Shown: piece by piece, positions 13,492 to 22,147 of the stretch
Layout of the letters: the number at the start of each line of letters is the position of its first letter
How positions within the stretch are numbered: the stretch's first letter is position 1
From: DATIJJ01 sp964612855
Lineage (GTDB): Bacteria; Pseudomonadota; Gammaproteobacteria; DSM-16500
Length of the DNA stretch: 40,319 nucleotides
Reading direction: 5' to 3'
Assembly: GCA_964612855.1 (NCBI GenBank)
Contig: CAZTDR010000018.1
Coordinates: forward strand, 1-40,319
Notes under the pieces: model-generated
The model's input: the letters and a program-made list of their open reading frames with translations, nothing else
Database searches by the model: none
What the model was told of the DNA's origin: nothing
Program-made: the position numbers and the translations under genes

Positions 13492-14823
13492 ATGCCAACA
13501 GCATCAGCAAATAACATCCTACAGGCTGTACAGACATATCAAATGTCGCAGCTTGCCTGGTTACTTAACTCTTTCTGCTTCATTAATCGTTCAAACAAGA
13601 AATACAAAGACTTTAACAAATTAACTGCCAACCTAGGCGATACCGTTACGTGGGATTTATCGCCACGCGGAACTGCCGCAGCCGGTCTCGTTGCTGTATT
13701 TCAAAGTATGCAACAGCGTGTGCAATCACTGACTTGCGCTAGCTCGATGAACTACTCTTATGAGTTTACTGCACAGCAATTCATCTTCAACGTTGAAAAC
13801 TACTTGCCTAAATTTTCTCGCGGCGCTGCTGTTGAGCTGGGTAGCAAAATTGAAGCGCACATTGCGAAATGTATTGATAGCACGATGCGCTACAATGACC
13901 CACAAAGCTCCTCATTTGGTCAATATATACCCAATAATGGCCCTTATCGCTTTTATGGTGATGGCGTAACCGATATTACCAGTTATGCTGATTTGTCAAA
14001 GGCTTTATATCAATTTGAAGAGCTGGGCTTTGCAAAGAATGATTTGCGCGGATTCTTGCCTGTTAATAAGTTGTCAACTATCATCAATACTGGTTTAAAT
14101 CAATTCACTATAGACCGTGGCAACAAAGATGCCATGTCTTGGATGGTGGGCGAATTCCAGGGTTGTGAGTGGGATAAGTCCAACTTATTGCCAGTGCATA
14201 CCTCCGGTAGTGTTGGCCGTAATGCAACCCCATCCAATCGCGTTATGACCGTGGTAAGCACAAATGACCCAACCGGTCAGAATGTCACTCAGATTACCGT
14301 AACCGAACCTACCAGCTCTACGAGCGCAGATGCGATTAACGTAGGTGACTTATTCTACTTCAAAGATGGTGTGGCTCCTTTTGAGAATATGCGCGCACTG
14401 ACGTTCAATGGTCACGAAGAAACTTCATTGCCTGTTCAAATGGTAGCGACTGCGCCAAGTGCAAGCACCGCCGGAACATTAACACTGAATATTCGAACCA
14501 ACAGTAATACAGGTTTGGTTAGTGCAGCTGGCCGAAACCAGAATATCAATCAACCCATTCAGGCTGGTATGCAAATTGTTGTCCTACCAAGCCATAAATG
14601 CGGTTTGATTATGTCAGGTGACCCATTCTACTTAGCGATGCCGCAATTGCCAGATGAGGTTCCTTACCCAACGGCGAATAAAGTGGATGAAGATAGCGGC
14701 GCTGCGCTTCGTTCTTACTACGGTACTTTGTTTGGTCAAAACCAACGCGGCATTATCAACGATACATTGTACGGTGCAAACTTGGTTCCAGAAAACTGCC
14801 AACGTTTAGTATTTACCCTATAA
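13492..14823 (+). CDS. Major capsid (coat) protein, P22 gp5-like
   Basis: 443 residues, near the 430 of P22 coat. Start MPTASANNILQAVQTYQMSQ after GGAGCATTTCC. An N-terminal helical arm and a GDTVTWDL strand come first, then FNVENYLPKFSRGAAVELGS, which would be the spine-helix region of the HK97 fold, and a beta-rich middle (about 235-350) that may be an insertion domain. Assigned mainly by size, position after scaffold and the P22 gene order. Confidence 0.85.
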   Translation: MPTASANNILQAVQTYQMSQLAWLLNSFCFINRSNKKYKDFNKLTANLGDTVTWDLSPRGTAAAGLVAVFQSMQQRVQSLTCASSMNYSYEFTAQQFIFNVENYLPKFSRGAAVELGSKIEAHIAKCIDSTMRYNDPQSSSFGQYIPNNGPYRFYGDGVTDITSYADLSKALYQFEELGFAKNDLRGFLPVNKLSTIINTGLNQFTIDRGNKDAMSWMVGEFQGCEWDKSNLLPVHTSGSVGRNATPSNRVMTVVSTNDPTGQNVTQITVTEPTSSTSADAINVGDLFYFKDGVAPFENMRALTFNGHEETSLPVQMVATAPSASTAGTLTLNIRTNSNTGLVSAAGRNQNINQPIQAGMQIVVLPSHKCGLIMSGDPFYLAMPQLPDEVPYPTANKVDEDSGAALRSYYGTLFGQNQRGIINDTLYGANLVPENCQRLVFTL

Positions 14824-14833
14824 GGACTTGATC

Positions 14834-15634
14834 ATGACTTACACAGCACAAGGCGCGCCAGCAGTTAATTTGCTTTACCCTGGCATTTCTGGCGCAGGTA
14901 TTAGCAATAACGCCACAACCCCCAATACCAGCCTGGATATCAGCGCGGGTATTATGCGCGATCAATCTGATACATTTGATATCAATTTAGGTAACGTTGG
15001 GGGTGTTTATGCAAATATCTCTGCCAATGCTACTACGACAATTGATGCAACGAAAACGGGTGTTAATGGCCTGGATACTGGCACGCTAGGTGCCTCCAGC
15101 CTCTATAGCGTTTATGCAATTGGTGATTATCTGGGCTTTAACCAGGCGGCCGCCGTCATATCGTTAAACGCGGTTTCCACTGGCCCCGTATTGCCAAAGG
15201 GTTACAACATTTATCGCCTGATAGGCTATATCCGTACCGATGGCTCCTCGCATTTCTTGCTAGGTTATTGGTATGGCGCTGGCAATGCACGTAGCTTTGC
15301 TTACGCTGCTCCATTCCAGGTTGGTAGCTCATTAACCGCAACCGCAAAAACAACCATCAGTTTGTCAAATGTTGTTCCCAATGAATCTGGCTTGCAGGTT
15401 GTAGTGAATGCTTCTATCACGCCCGCAACCGCTGGTAACTCGTTAACGCTTTATCCTTACAATGCGGCCAGCTCGCAAGCTATTATCACTGGCCAGGTCT
15501 CGGCGGTAGCAATGCGACAGCAAACCATTATCACGGCATTGCTAAACAGCGGCGTCGCAGCCTTATCTTACACAGTAAGCAATGGCTCTGACTCTGGTAA
15601 TGTTTTCGTGTATGGTTATTTTTATACGGTATAA
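14834..15634 (+). CDS. Putative decoration or head-fibre protein, 266 aa
   Basis: ATG 14834 follows AAGGACTTGATC. The protein is almost entirely beta-type, rich in Ala, Ser, Thr and Gly, with few charges (for example GNVGGVYANISANATTTID) and without cysteine. It sits between coat and the gp4-like gene, where P22 has nothing. That suits a capsid decoration or fibre protein made at high level. No family recognised; role inferred. Confidence 0.62.
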   Translation: MTYTAQGAPAVNLLYPGISGAGISNNATTPNTSLDISAGIMRDQSDTFDINLGNVGGVYANISANATTTIDATKTGVNGLDTGTLGASSLYSVYAIGDYLGFNQAAAVISLNAVSTGPVLPKGYNIYRLIGYIRTDGSSHFLLGYWYGAGNARSFAYAAPFQVGSSLTATAKTTISLSNVVPNESGLQVVVNASITPATAGNSLTLYPYNAASSQAIITGQVSAVAMRQQTIITALLNSGVAALSYTVSNGSDSGNVFVYGYFYTV

Positions 15635-15639
15635 CGTAA

Positions 15640-16338
15640 ATGGCATATACAGCAAGGCAGTTAATCACGAGATCTTGGTACTTATCAGGCATTGTTAGCC
15701 GCAGCTTTCAAACGGTTGAGGGTACGCAATTAGATGATGGTCTTTTTTTACTTAACTCCTTGCTGGCCATTAAATCAGTCAATACTGATTTAGTTCCCTA
15801 TTATAAAATACATGACTTTGTATTAGCGTATGACACCGAAGAATACACCATCCCCAACTGTCTAATGGTTGAAGATTTCACGTTTTTTATTAATGATGTG
15901 CGATATCCAACTAATAGAGCGGGCAGAAAACAGTTTTTTGGAAGCGGAAGAGCGAATAATATTCAAAGTTTGCCGTTTCAATGGCGATTTGATCGCGAGC
16001 TAGGAGGTGGAAAGCTTAGGCTGTACTTTAAGCCAGCGGCCGCTTATCCGGCGCAAATTGTTGGCAAGTTTGGGTTTGATAGCGTGAATGTCAATACCGA
16101 TATGTCCACGGTTTATGACCCATTCTATATTGAGTTCCTGCGCTACTCGCTGGCTGAGTATATGTGCCAGGATAGCGGTTATGACTTTCCTTATGCGCAA
16201 AAATTGCAAGAGATAACCGATGCATTATCTGACTTATCACCGCCGGATATGAGCAGCCGAAAAGTTCAAATGATAAACAGTCCTGTATCAGTTAATTATG
16301 CACAGATTAATTTAGGTCAAGGCTTTACACCGCCATGA
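15640..16338 (+). CDS. Head-to-tail adaptor (P22 gp4-like)
   Basis: 232 residues, longer than P22 gp4 (166). It begins MAYTARQLITRSWYLSGIVS and continues with GTQLDDGLFLLNSLLAIKS, the helical core motif of gp4-type tail accessory factors, then a beta region (DYVY-like strands) and a C-terminal helix. gp4 rings dock below the portal and stabilise packaged DNA. It overlaps the next gene by 4 bases. Confidence 0.82.
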   Translation: MAYTARQLITRSWYLSGIVSRSFQTVEGTQLDDGLFLLNSLLAIKSVNTDLVPYYKIHDFVLAYDTEEYTIPNCLMVEDFTFFINDVRYPTNRAGRKQFFGSGRANNIQSLPFQWRFDRELGGGKLRLYFKPAAAYPAQIVGKFGFDSVNVNTDMSTVYDPFYIEFLRYSLAEYMCQDSGYDFPYAQKLQEITDALSDLSPPDMSSRKVQMINSPVSVNYAQINLGQGFTPP

Positions 16339-17795
16339 GTAAGCCGGGTAGTCAGCGCTATCAAGATGTACCGCTTAAGATGGTGGGTTCTACGAAATTC
16401 GGCCGATATGAAAAGATGTCGTCTGAACAGACGTACAACATGATTATATCAGATGGCTGGCTTGTACCATTTGGCGGCTGGACGCCGCGAAGCATTATAA
16501 ATTATCAGGGTGAAGGGCGCGGAATATTTACGAGTCAAAAGAACAATAAAATGTATGCCGTTATTGATAACAATATTTGGCAATATGACAACAATTTAAC
16601 CAAATCGGTTGTTGGTGTCATGAGCACATTTACTGGCGATGTTTTTATTGACGAGAACAACGTCAATCAGATTGCGTTTAGTGATGGTCAAAGTATTTAC
16701 ATTTTTAATTACCTGACGAATGGATTTGTTGAGTTAACATCTACGATACTGGGATTTGTGCCGGGGTATTTGACTTTCCAGAATGGGCGATTTGTATCGC
16801 CAGATACGCGCACAAATCAGTACCGACTATCGGCGGTAGGTGATGGCTTATCATGGCCATTTGATGCGCAGCACGTGGGTGAGATATCTACAAAAGCAAC
16901 TACCTGCATTGCTTGCGTGAGGTTTCCAGGACGTGGAAATTTATTACTGGTAATGGGTGGGAACGTAGGTGAACTGTGGATGGATATTGGGGCGGCTTTA
17001 TTCCCCTATCAGCGTAGCCAGTCAACCAATTTAGATTATGGCTGCATTAACCCAGCAACGATTGCGACAAATGAAGATGTGGTGTGCTGGATTGGGGTAA
17101 ATGAGCAATCAGGTCCCGCCATTATGACTACACAGGGTGGCAATACTGAAAAGATTTCGACGGATGGCATTGATTTTAAACTAGCATCCCTTACAGCGCC
17201 ACAAAATTGTTATGGTTTCATGGTAAGGCTGGCAGGTCACCTCTGTTATGTAGTTTCGTGGCCAACCGATAACCTAAGTTACCTGTACGATTTTAACACA
17301 AAGCAGTTTTTTACCCTTTGTGACGAAAATATGAACGTATTTATTGTTAAACGCATAACTTTTTTTAACAATACCTACTATTTTGTAAGTTTAAATGATG
17401 GTAATCTGTATGAATTAAACGAATCATTGTTTAATTATGATTATGGAAATAAAGTTGGCGAAATTCCGCTTATTCGAATCATTGACAATATTTCAAAGCC
17501 TGACCAGTCACGATTTATTGGTGGCTATGCTGGCATGACAATTCAGCAAGGTAATTTTGATTACCAGATTGAAGATACTGACAACATTCCGCATGTAGAT
17601 TTAGCAATCTCGCGTGACGGGGGTGTTAATTATGGCAACTTTGTTAGAAAGCCCATGAACACGCAGGGTAATCGCAGGAGCATTTTGCGGTGGGATAGAT
17701 TAGGTGAAGCTAACGATATGACGCTTCAGTTTCGATTCCATGGTTTAAACGGGCGCTTTATTTTTACAGATGGTGTTATAGGAATAAGTAAATAA
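16335..17795 (+). CDS. Head-completion / tail hub protein (P22 gp10-like)
   Basis: 486 residues against 472 in P22 gp10. N-terminal KMVGSTKFGRYEKMSSEQTY, then repeated beta-blade motifs (GRGIFTSQKNNKMYAVI; NNVNQIAFSDGQSIYIF; GYLTFQNGRFVSPD) consistent with the propeller-like body. The C-terminus reads QGNRRSILRWDRLGEANDMT, close to the usual R-G-x-R-x-x-R-W-x-x-LG motif of the family. It closes the DNA channel under gp4. Confidence 0.87.
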   Translation: MSKPGSQRYQDVPLKMVGSTKFGRYEKMSSEQTYNMIISDGWLVPFGGWTPRSIINYQGEGRGIFTSQKNNKMYAVIDNNIWQYDNNLTKSVVGVMSTFTGDVFIDENNVNQIAFSDGQSIYIFNYLTNGFVELTSTILGFVPGYLTFQNGRFVSPDTRTNQYRLSAVGDGLSWPFDAQHVGEISTKATTCIACVRFPGRGNLLLVMGGNVGELWMDIGAALFPYQRSQSTNLDYGCINPATIATNEDVVCWIGVNEQSGPAIMTTQGGNTEKISTDGIDFKLASLTAPQNCYGFMVRLAGHLCYVVSWPTDNLSYLYDFNTKQFFTLCDENMNVFIVKRITFFNNTYYFVSLNDGNLYELNESLFNYDYGNKVGEIPLIRIIDNISKPDQSRFIGGYAGMTIQQGNFDYQIEDTDNIPHVDLAISRDGGVNYGNFVRKPMNTQGNRRSILRWDRLGEANDMTLQFRFHGLNGRFIFTDGVIGISK

Positions 17796-18094
17796 TGTTT
17801 GTACCATTTTTTAATTTAAAAAAGCTCACCGACACGGATGGTAATGTACGTGCAGAAGTTTTTACTTACTTTACCCAGCTGGTGCAGCAGATGCAGCAAT
17901 GTTTGGGTGAGGTTTTTCTTCCGCCACCGGTGACAAATAGCCAAATGACCACGCTTGAGCAAAGTAACAAGATAATAAAAGGCTCTTTAGTTTTTAATAC
18001 GGATGCAATTAATGGCGGTACAAGCGATGCACCCAATGGGCAATTGTACATTAAGCTGGCTGATGGTGTTTTCCACGCCATCCCCAACCTGTGA
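17795..18094 (+). CDS. Small tail-associated protein, 99 aa
   Basis: Overlaps the gp10-like gene by one base. N-terminal PFFNLKKLTDTDGNVRAEVF, then a Gln-rich helix, then a segment GSLVFNTDAINGGTSDAPNG QLYIK-like that resembles the end of phage structural proteins where a generic beta strand precedes GQLYIK. It occupies the P22 gp26 (needle) position but is far too short for a needle. Exact role unknown. Confidence 0.65.
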   Translation: MFVPFFNLKKLTDTDGNVRAEVFTYFTQLVQQMQQCLGEVFLPPPVTNSQMTTLEQSNKIIKGSLVFNTDAINGGTSDAPNGQLYIKLADGVFHAIPNL

Positions 18095-18102
18095 GTAGGT
18101 AA

Positions 18103-18828
18103 ATGGCACTTTATACAAACCCTGGTGACCAGGCAAGCAAGGATTTAAGCCAGATACCGAGTCAAGCTGGCCAATATTATCAACCGTATATCAATGCGGG
18201 CAGCCAGTCTATGTCTGCGCTGGGCAATCAGATTGCATCGCTTTTAGGTGGTGGCAGTCAATTGCAAGGTGCCTATGGCTCTATGATAAGTAACCCAGGT
18301 GGATATTTAAACACGATTGGGGCTGGTTACCAAGAATCACCTGGCTATCAATATGAGTTGCAACAAGGCCAGGATGCCGTATCCAATGCAGCCGCATCAG
18401 GTGGTTACGTTGGCACGCCCCAAGAGCAGGACTACATGGCCAGCACGACAGAGGGTCTGGCAAATCAGGATTACAATGATTGGTTAAATCATACGATGGA
18501 CATATTAAAAATGGGTCTGGGTGGTGCGCAAGGTATGTATAACACCGGGTTTAGTGGCGCAGAGGATATTAACCACATGGGATATGACGCATCAAGCAAT
18601 ATGGCAGAAACCATCGCGCAATCTCTTATGCAGCAAGCAAACTTAGACTACGCAAGTCAGGTTAATCAAAATCAACATAATATGGGCATGCTTGGGGGTG
18701 CAATTGGCCTTACAAGCTCATTATTACACCCTCGCGGAAAAGGTGGCATGAATGCACAACCAAGCTCTAGTAATAATTTGGATGCAGATGCCGGCGCATC
18801 ATCCCTCGCGTGGTTAGGATTAATGTAA
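18103..18828 (+). CDS. Ejection (DNA-transfer) protein, P22 gp7-like
   Basis: 241 residues. QYYQPYINAGSQSMSALGNQ, then SPGYQYELQQGQDAVSNAAA and GLANQDYNDWLNHTM are hallmark segments of podovirus internal/ejection proteins. A Gly/Ala-rich helical stretch and a hydrophobic MLGGAIGLTSSLL near the C-terminus could insert in a membrane. First of three consecutive ejection genes, as gp7-gp20-gp16 in P22. Confidence 0.8.
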   Translation: MALYTNPGDQASKDLSQIPSQAGQYYQPYINAGSQSMSALGNQIASLLGGGSQLQGAYGSMISNPGGYLNTIGAGYQESPGYQYELQQGQDAVSNAAASGGYVGTPQEQDYMASTTEGLANQDYNDWLNHTMDILKMGLGGAQGMYNTGFSGAEDINHMGYDASSNMAETIAQSLMQQANLDYASQVNQNQHNMGMLGGAIGLTSSLLHPRGKGGMNAQPSSSNNLDADAGASSLAWLGLM

Positions 18829-20171
18829 TGAATATCGGAAACGGTAATTTTAAAATATTAAGCCCAAGTCAAGCCAATCCTGGCATTAGCATGATGTCGC
18901 GGATTATTGCGCAGCACTTGCAAAACCAGGCAATGCAGTCGCGTACGCAGGGTCAAGATTTAATGAATCAACGAAGCGCGGCCACGTTACCCTACGCTGG
19001 CCCACAAGCGGCTGCTGATTTGCAAGCCAGAAATCTATCCAATGAGTGGTACGCGCCAGAGAAACGCGCCTTGATTGCCCAAGCCAATGCAAGCACACAA
19101 AACACGCTGGCGCAGACCATCGCGCAAAAGATACAGAATCAATATTTGCCACAGATGAATCAGCAAAAATTAACCTCTGGCGATTTGGCAAATCAACTTG
19201 CCAAAGCCATGATGCCGCTGCAAGTGCAACAGGCGGGCGCAAATGTTGCTGGTACAAATTTACAAAATCAAGCCGCGCAAGCCACATTACCTTACGCTGG
19301 CCCACAAGCTGCCGCCCAAGAAGCATTAACGGATGCCCAAGCTAAATACTATGGTCAAAATGGTGGCCCTGGCGCACAAAGAAATGTAAACATGCAGCAT
19401 TTAAATAATTTGTATGCCCAGGTATCTAAAGATAATCCAAATCTTAACGGTGATCCAGATAAGGTGAGGGATGCGGTAAATGCGATCGCAAAAGGCCAAT
19501 ATCAGCTTGCCGATGGAACGATATTAAATAAACCCAGCTTTACCACTTCAAATGCTATGGGCGTTTACTCTAAAGACCCAACAACCGCTGGCTTAATTAC
19601 GCAAACCGTAAGAGCTGACCAAGCAGCAGCTGAGATTCCAGCATTAACTAGCGTGATTGAAAAATATACAACTCCATATGCTGATACCTTATTTGGAAAA
19701 TCGCCAAAACAAATCATGGCGTCTTTTAGCTCAAATCCCGATGACCAAGTTAAATTAGGTCAATTTGCCGGTGCGCAGGCACTACAATATGAGCTTGCCC
19801 AAATTAGAAACAAACAAGTGGGTGGCGAGGCGGGCGAAAAGGCAACGCAAGAGCTGATGGGGCGCAGTAACCAGTTAATCGATGCCTGGTATCCAAAAAT
19901 GAGCGCGGCAGGCAGAAAAGCCACGATGGACACCATCCAAGAGGGCTTAGATGCGGCATTTAATGCACGAAAAGATGTAGGAATTAATGCAGATCAGACA
20001 TTGCAGGGTTATGATAGCACGAATCAAAATAACAAAAATTCACAGCCAACCCCACAAGTCAGCAAGCCGCAAGATAAAAAAGAGATTGCAAATAAAGTAG
20101 CTGCGCTAGCAAAACTTTATCCAAACTTACCAAGTCAGCATTTAGCAGATGTTGCGGGAGGTAATTTTTAA
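18828..20171 (+). CDS. Ejection protein, P22 gp20-like
   Basis: 447 residues from ATG 18828, overlapping the upstream stop (TAATG). Gln/Ala/Asn-rich and helical. An internal repeat is clear: LMNQRSAATLPYAGPQAAAD (about residues 45-64) and NQAAQATLPYAGPQAAAQEA (about 148-167). The C-terminal part is ordered and charged. It probably forms part of the trans-envelope channel. It overlaps the next start by one base. Confidence 0.78.
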   Translation: MNIGNGNFKILSPSQANPGISMMSRIIAQHLQNQAMQSRTQGQDLMNQRSAATLPYAGPQAAADLQARNLSNEWYAPEKRALIAQANASTQNTLAQTIAQKIQNQYLPQMNQQKLTSGDLANQLAKAMMPLQVQQAGANVAGTNLQNQAAQATLPYAGPQAAAQEALTDAQAKYYGQNGGPGAQRNVNMQHLNNLYAQVSKDNPNLNGDPDKVRDAVNAIAKGQYQLADGTILNKPSFTTSNAMGVYSKDPTTAGLITQTVRADQAAAEIPALTSVIEKYTTPYADTLFGKSPKQIMASFSSNPDDQVKLGQFAGAQALQYELAQIRNKQVGGEAGEKATQELMGRSNQLIDAWYPKMSAAGRKATMDTIQEGLDAAFNARKDVGINADQTLQGYDSTNQNNKNSQPTPQVSKPQDKKEIANKVAALAKLYPNLPSQHLADVAGGNF

Positions 20172-22147
20172 TGGATGATTTAAATTTAACACCCGAACAG
20201 AAAGTTCAACTAGACGCATTAAATACTTATTATGGTGATAAAAATGCCCAAGCCCAAATGGAAAAGGAAGCTGCCACTAATGGCCTTGGTTTAAGTGCCG
20301 ACAAGTTAGTTAGGCTCGGTGCACTTAATAAATATTACGGTGACTTAAAAGCAAAACAACAAAATGATTGGATTCCCCATCCTATTAATGATGTAAGAGA
20401 TTTGGCGCAAGGTGCCGTGCAGGGCGCAATAAATCTAGGTGGACTTGTTAATAAAGGTGAGACAAGCTTAGTAAATAAAGTATTTGGCTCCAATCTGGGT
20501 GCGCCAGACGTTTCAAATATAGCCGCACCCATTGGATCGGGTAAAAATGGTGTTCAGGCTAGTCTTTCTCGTGGCATAGGTGAGTATTTAGCTCCTGGCG
20601 GCGTAGTAACAAAATTTGCAAAGCCGGTCTCTTTACTGGGGAAAATGATCGCAGAAGGGGGCGCAGGTGCATTAAGTGGAGCGGCAAATTCAGATAGTGA
20701 CAATATAGGTCGCAATAGCCTAATAAATGGCATTGTAGGAGCGCTGACCCCAGCAGCCTTAAAAGGTGCCGATTATTTAAGACCATCAAAAATGTTAAGA
20801 GGCGCGCTCACACCGGAACAGCTTACGGCAAATGTTCAAGCAGCAGCCTCAACAGGAACGGGGCTGGGGGATGTCATTGGTAATAAAATATTAAAATCAT
20901 CCCTCGAAACAATGGCACCCTCATTCCCTTTTACGGGCGCAACGAATGCCATGCTTAAAACAGTGGGTCAGCTAAAAGATAAAGCAAGCACCACATTGAA
21001 TCAATTATCCGGTGGAAATAAGCCTACAGATGCCATGCAAGCTATTCAAGATGCTTTGAGGCAAAACAAGAAAGAAGTTTTGAACCAAAAAAGCGACCTT
21101 GAAACTCAATTAAACAAAGCGGCAGATGACTCTGGGCTTGTAGTTGGGCGTAAAAATCAAATGGCTTACGCGCAAAATAAATTAAAAGAAATTCAAGAAG
21201 ACCCCGAGCTGCAAAGCTATGTTCCGAAAGAGGTTATGGATGACCTGCAAGCACATGCATCGGGAAAGTATGGTGATCAAAAATTAAAATCTGCGGATAT
21301 TAGCGGCGGAAACACAGCGCTTGGGTCTCAAGCAAATAAATATTTTAATGCCGGCGATTCCTACTCTGGCGGAATTTACAATGATTTAATTGATGCAAAA
21401 AAAGAAGATGTTCAAGAAGCTCTTGACGGCTCACCTGATGAAAATATAAAAAACTTACGTGATAATTACCGTAAATTTTATGCAAATGAATATGCACCAT
21501 ATATGGATAAAGACATAGATAAATTTATCAAATACGGAAAAGGCGATACGGATACTATTTTAAGTCAATTCTTAAAGCGTAATCAATCTCAAGACAGACC
21601 CAAACAATTAGATAAGTTAATGAGTAAATTAGGACAAAGTCAAAAAGGCCTTGTAGCGCATGCATATTATTCTCCTGCCATCAATAAAGCAAATGGTGAT
21701 GTTGACCTAGGTATGCTTAGAAGTTTACATGAAAAATTAGGGCCAAGTCAAAAAGAGGTTTTGTTTTCAAACAAGTCGAATGAAAACGCCATAGATGATG
21801 TTGTGCATGCCATTAACATTAACCCAGAGCCATTAAGGGCGCTATCCAATGTCCAGACTGGGGCGAGAACCTCTCAATGGGCGCCTCTAGCCGCCTCCCT
21901 TTCAGCGGCTGGCAAAGGTTTCGCCATGGGCGGCGTTCCTGGTGCTTTATTAGGCGCTGCCGCCGGAATAGCACTACCAGCTGTGGCGGGAAAAGGGGTA
22001 ACGAAAGCCTTAACCTCCGAAAAAATCCGACAAAGCCTAGTCAACGAAATGCTAAAAAACCGCAATCGTATTTACACGCCTAAAAAAATAAAAAGCGCAA
22101 ACACGCTAGCCCAAGGCATCGCCAATGCATTACAGGGGAATAATTAA
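20171..22147 (+). CDS. Ejection protein, P22 gp16-like
   Basis: 658 residues (gp16 is 609). The N-terminus carries a repeated motif, LTPEQKVQLDALNTYYGD and LSADKLVRLGALNKYYGD. A Gly/Ala-rich amphipathic region follows (about 75-215), a charged coiled middle, and near the C-terminus a membrane-like stretch KGFAMGGVPGALLGAAAGIA followed by a basic tail (MLKNRNRIYTPKKIKS). In P22 gp16 moves DNA across the inner membrane. Assignment rests on position and composition. Confidence 0.75.
   Translation: MDDLNLTPEQKVQLDALNTYYGDKNAQAQMEKEAATNGLGLSADKLVRLGALNKYYGDLKAKQQNDWIPHPINDVRDLAQGAVQGAINLGGLVNKGETSLVNKVFGSNLGAPDVSNIAAPIGSGKNGVQASLSRGIGEYLAPGGVVTKFAKPVSLLGKMIAEGGAGALSGAANSDSDNIGRNSLINGIVGALTPAALKGADYLRPSKMLRGALTPEQLTANVQAAASTGTGLGDVIGNKILKSSLETMAPSFPFTGATNAMLKTVGQLKDKASTTLNQLSGGNKPTDAMQAIQDALRQNKKEVLNQKSDLETQLNKAADDSGLVVGRKNQMAYAQNKLKEIQEDPELQSYVPKEVMDDLQAHASGKYGDQKLKSADISGGNTALGSQANKYFNAGDSYSGGIYNDLIDAKKEDVQEALDGSPDENIKNLRDNYRKFYANEYAPYMDKDIDKFIKYGKGDTDTILSQFLKRNQSQDRPKQLDKLMSKLGQSQKGLVAHAYYSPAINKANGDVDLGMLRSLHEKLGPSQKEVLFSNKSNENAIDDVVHAININPEPLRALSNVQTGARTSQWAPLAASLSAAGKGFAMGGVPGALLGAAAGIALPAVAGKGVTKALTSEKIRQSLVNEMLKNRNRIYTPKKIKSANTLAQGIANALQGNN

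Noticed and set aside
17795..18094. P22 gp26-type tail needle
   Set aside because: Right position, but at 99 residues and without a long trimeric coiled coil it cannot be a needle.
18904..19326. 140-codon minus-strand frame inside the ejection gene
   Set aside because: It lies wholly opposite a well-supported late gene. The Leu/Gln/Ala-rich text mirrors the Gln-rich coding strand.
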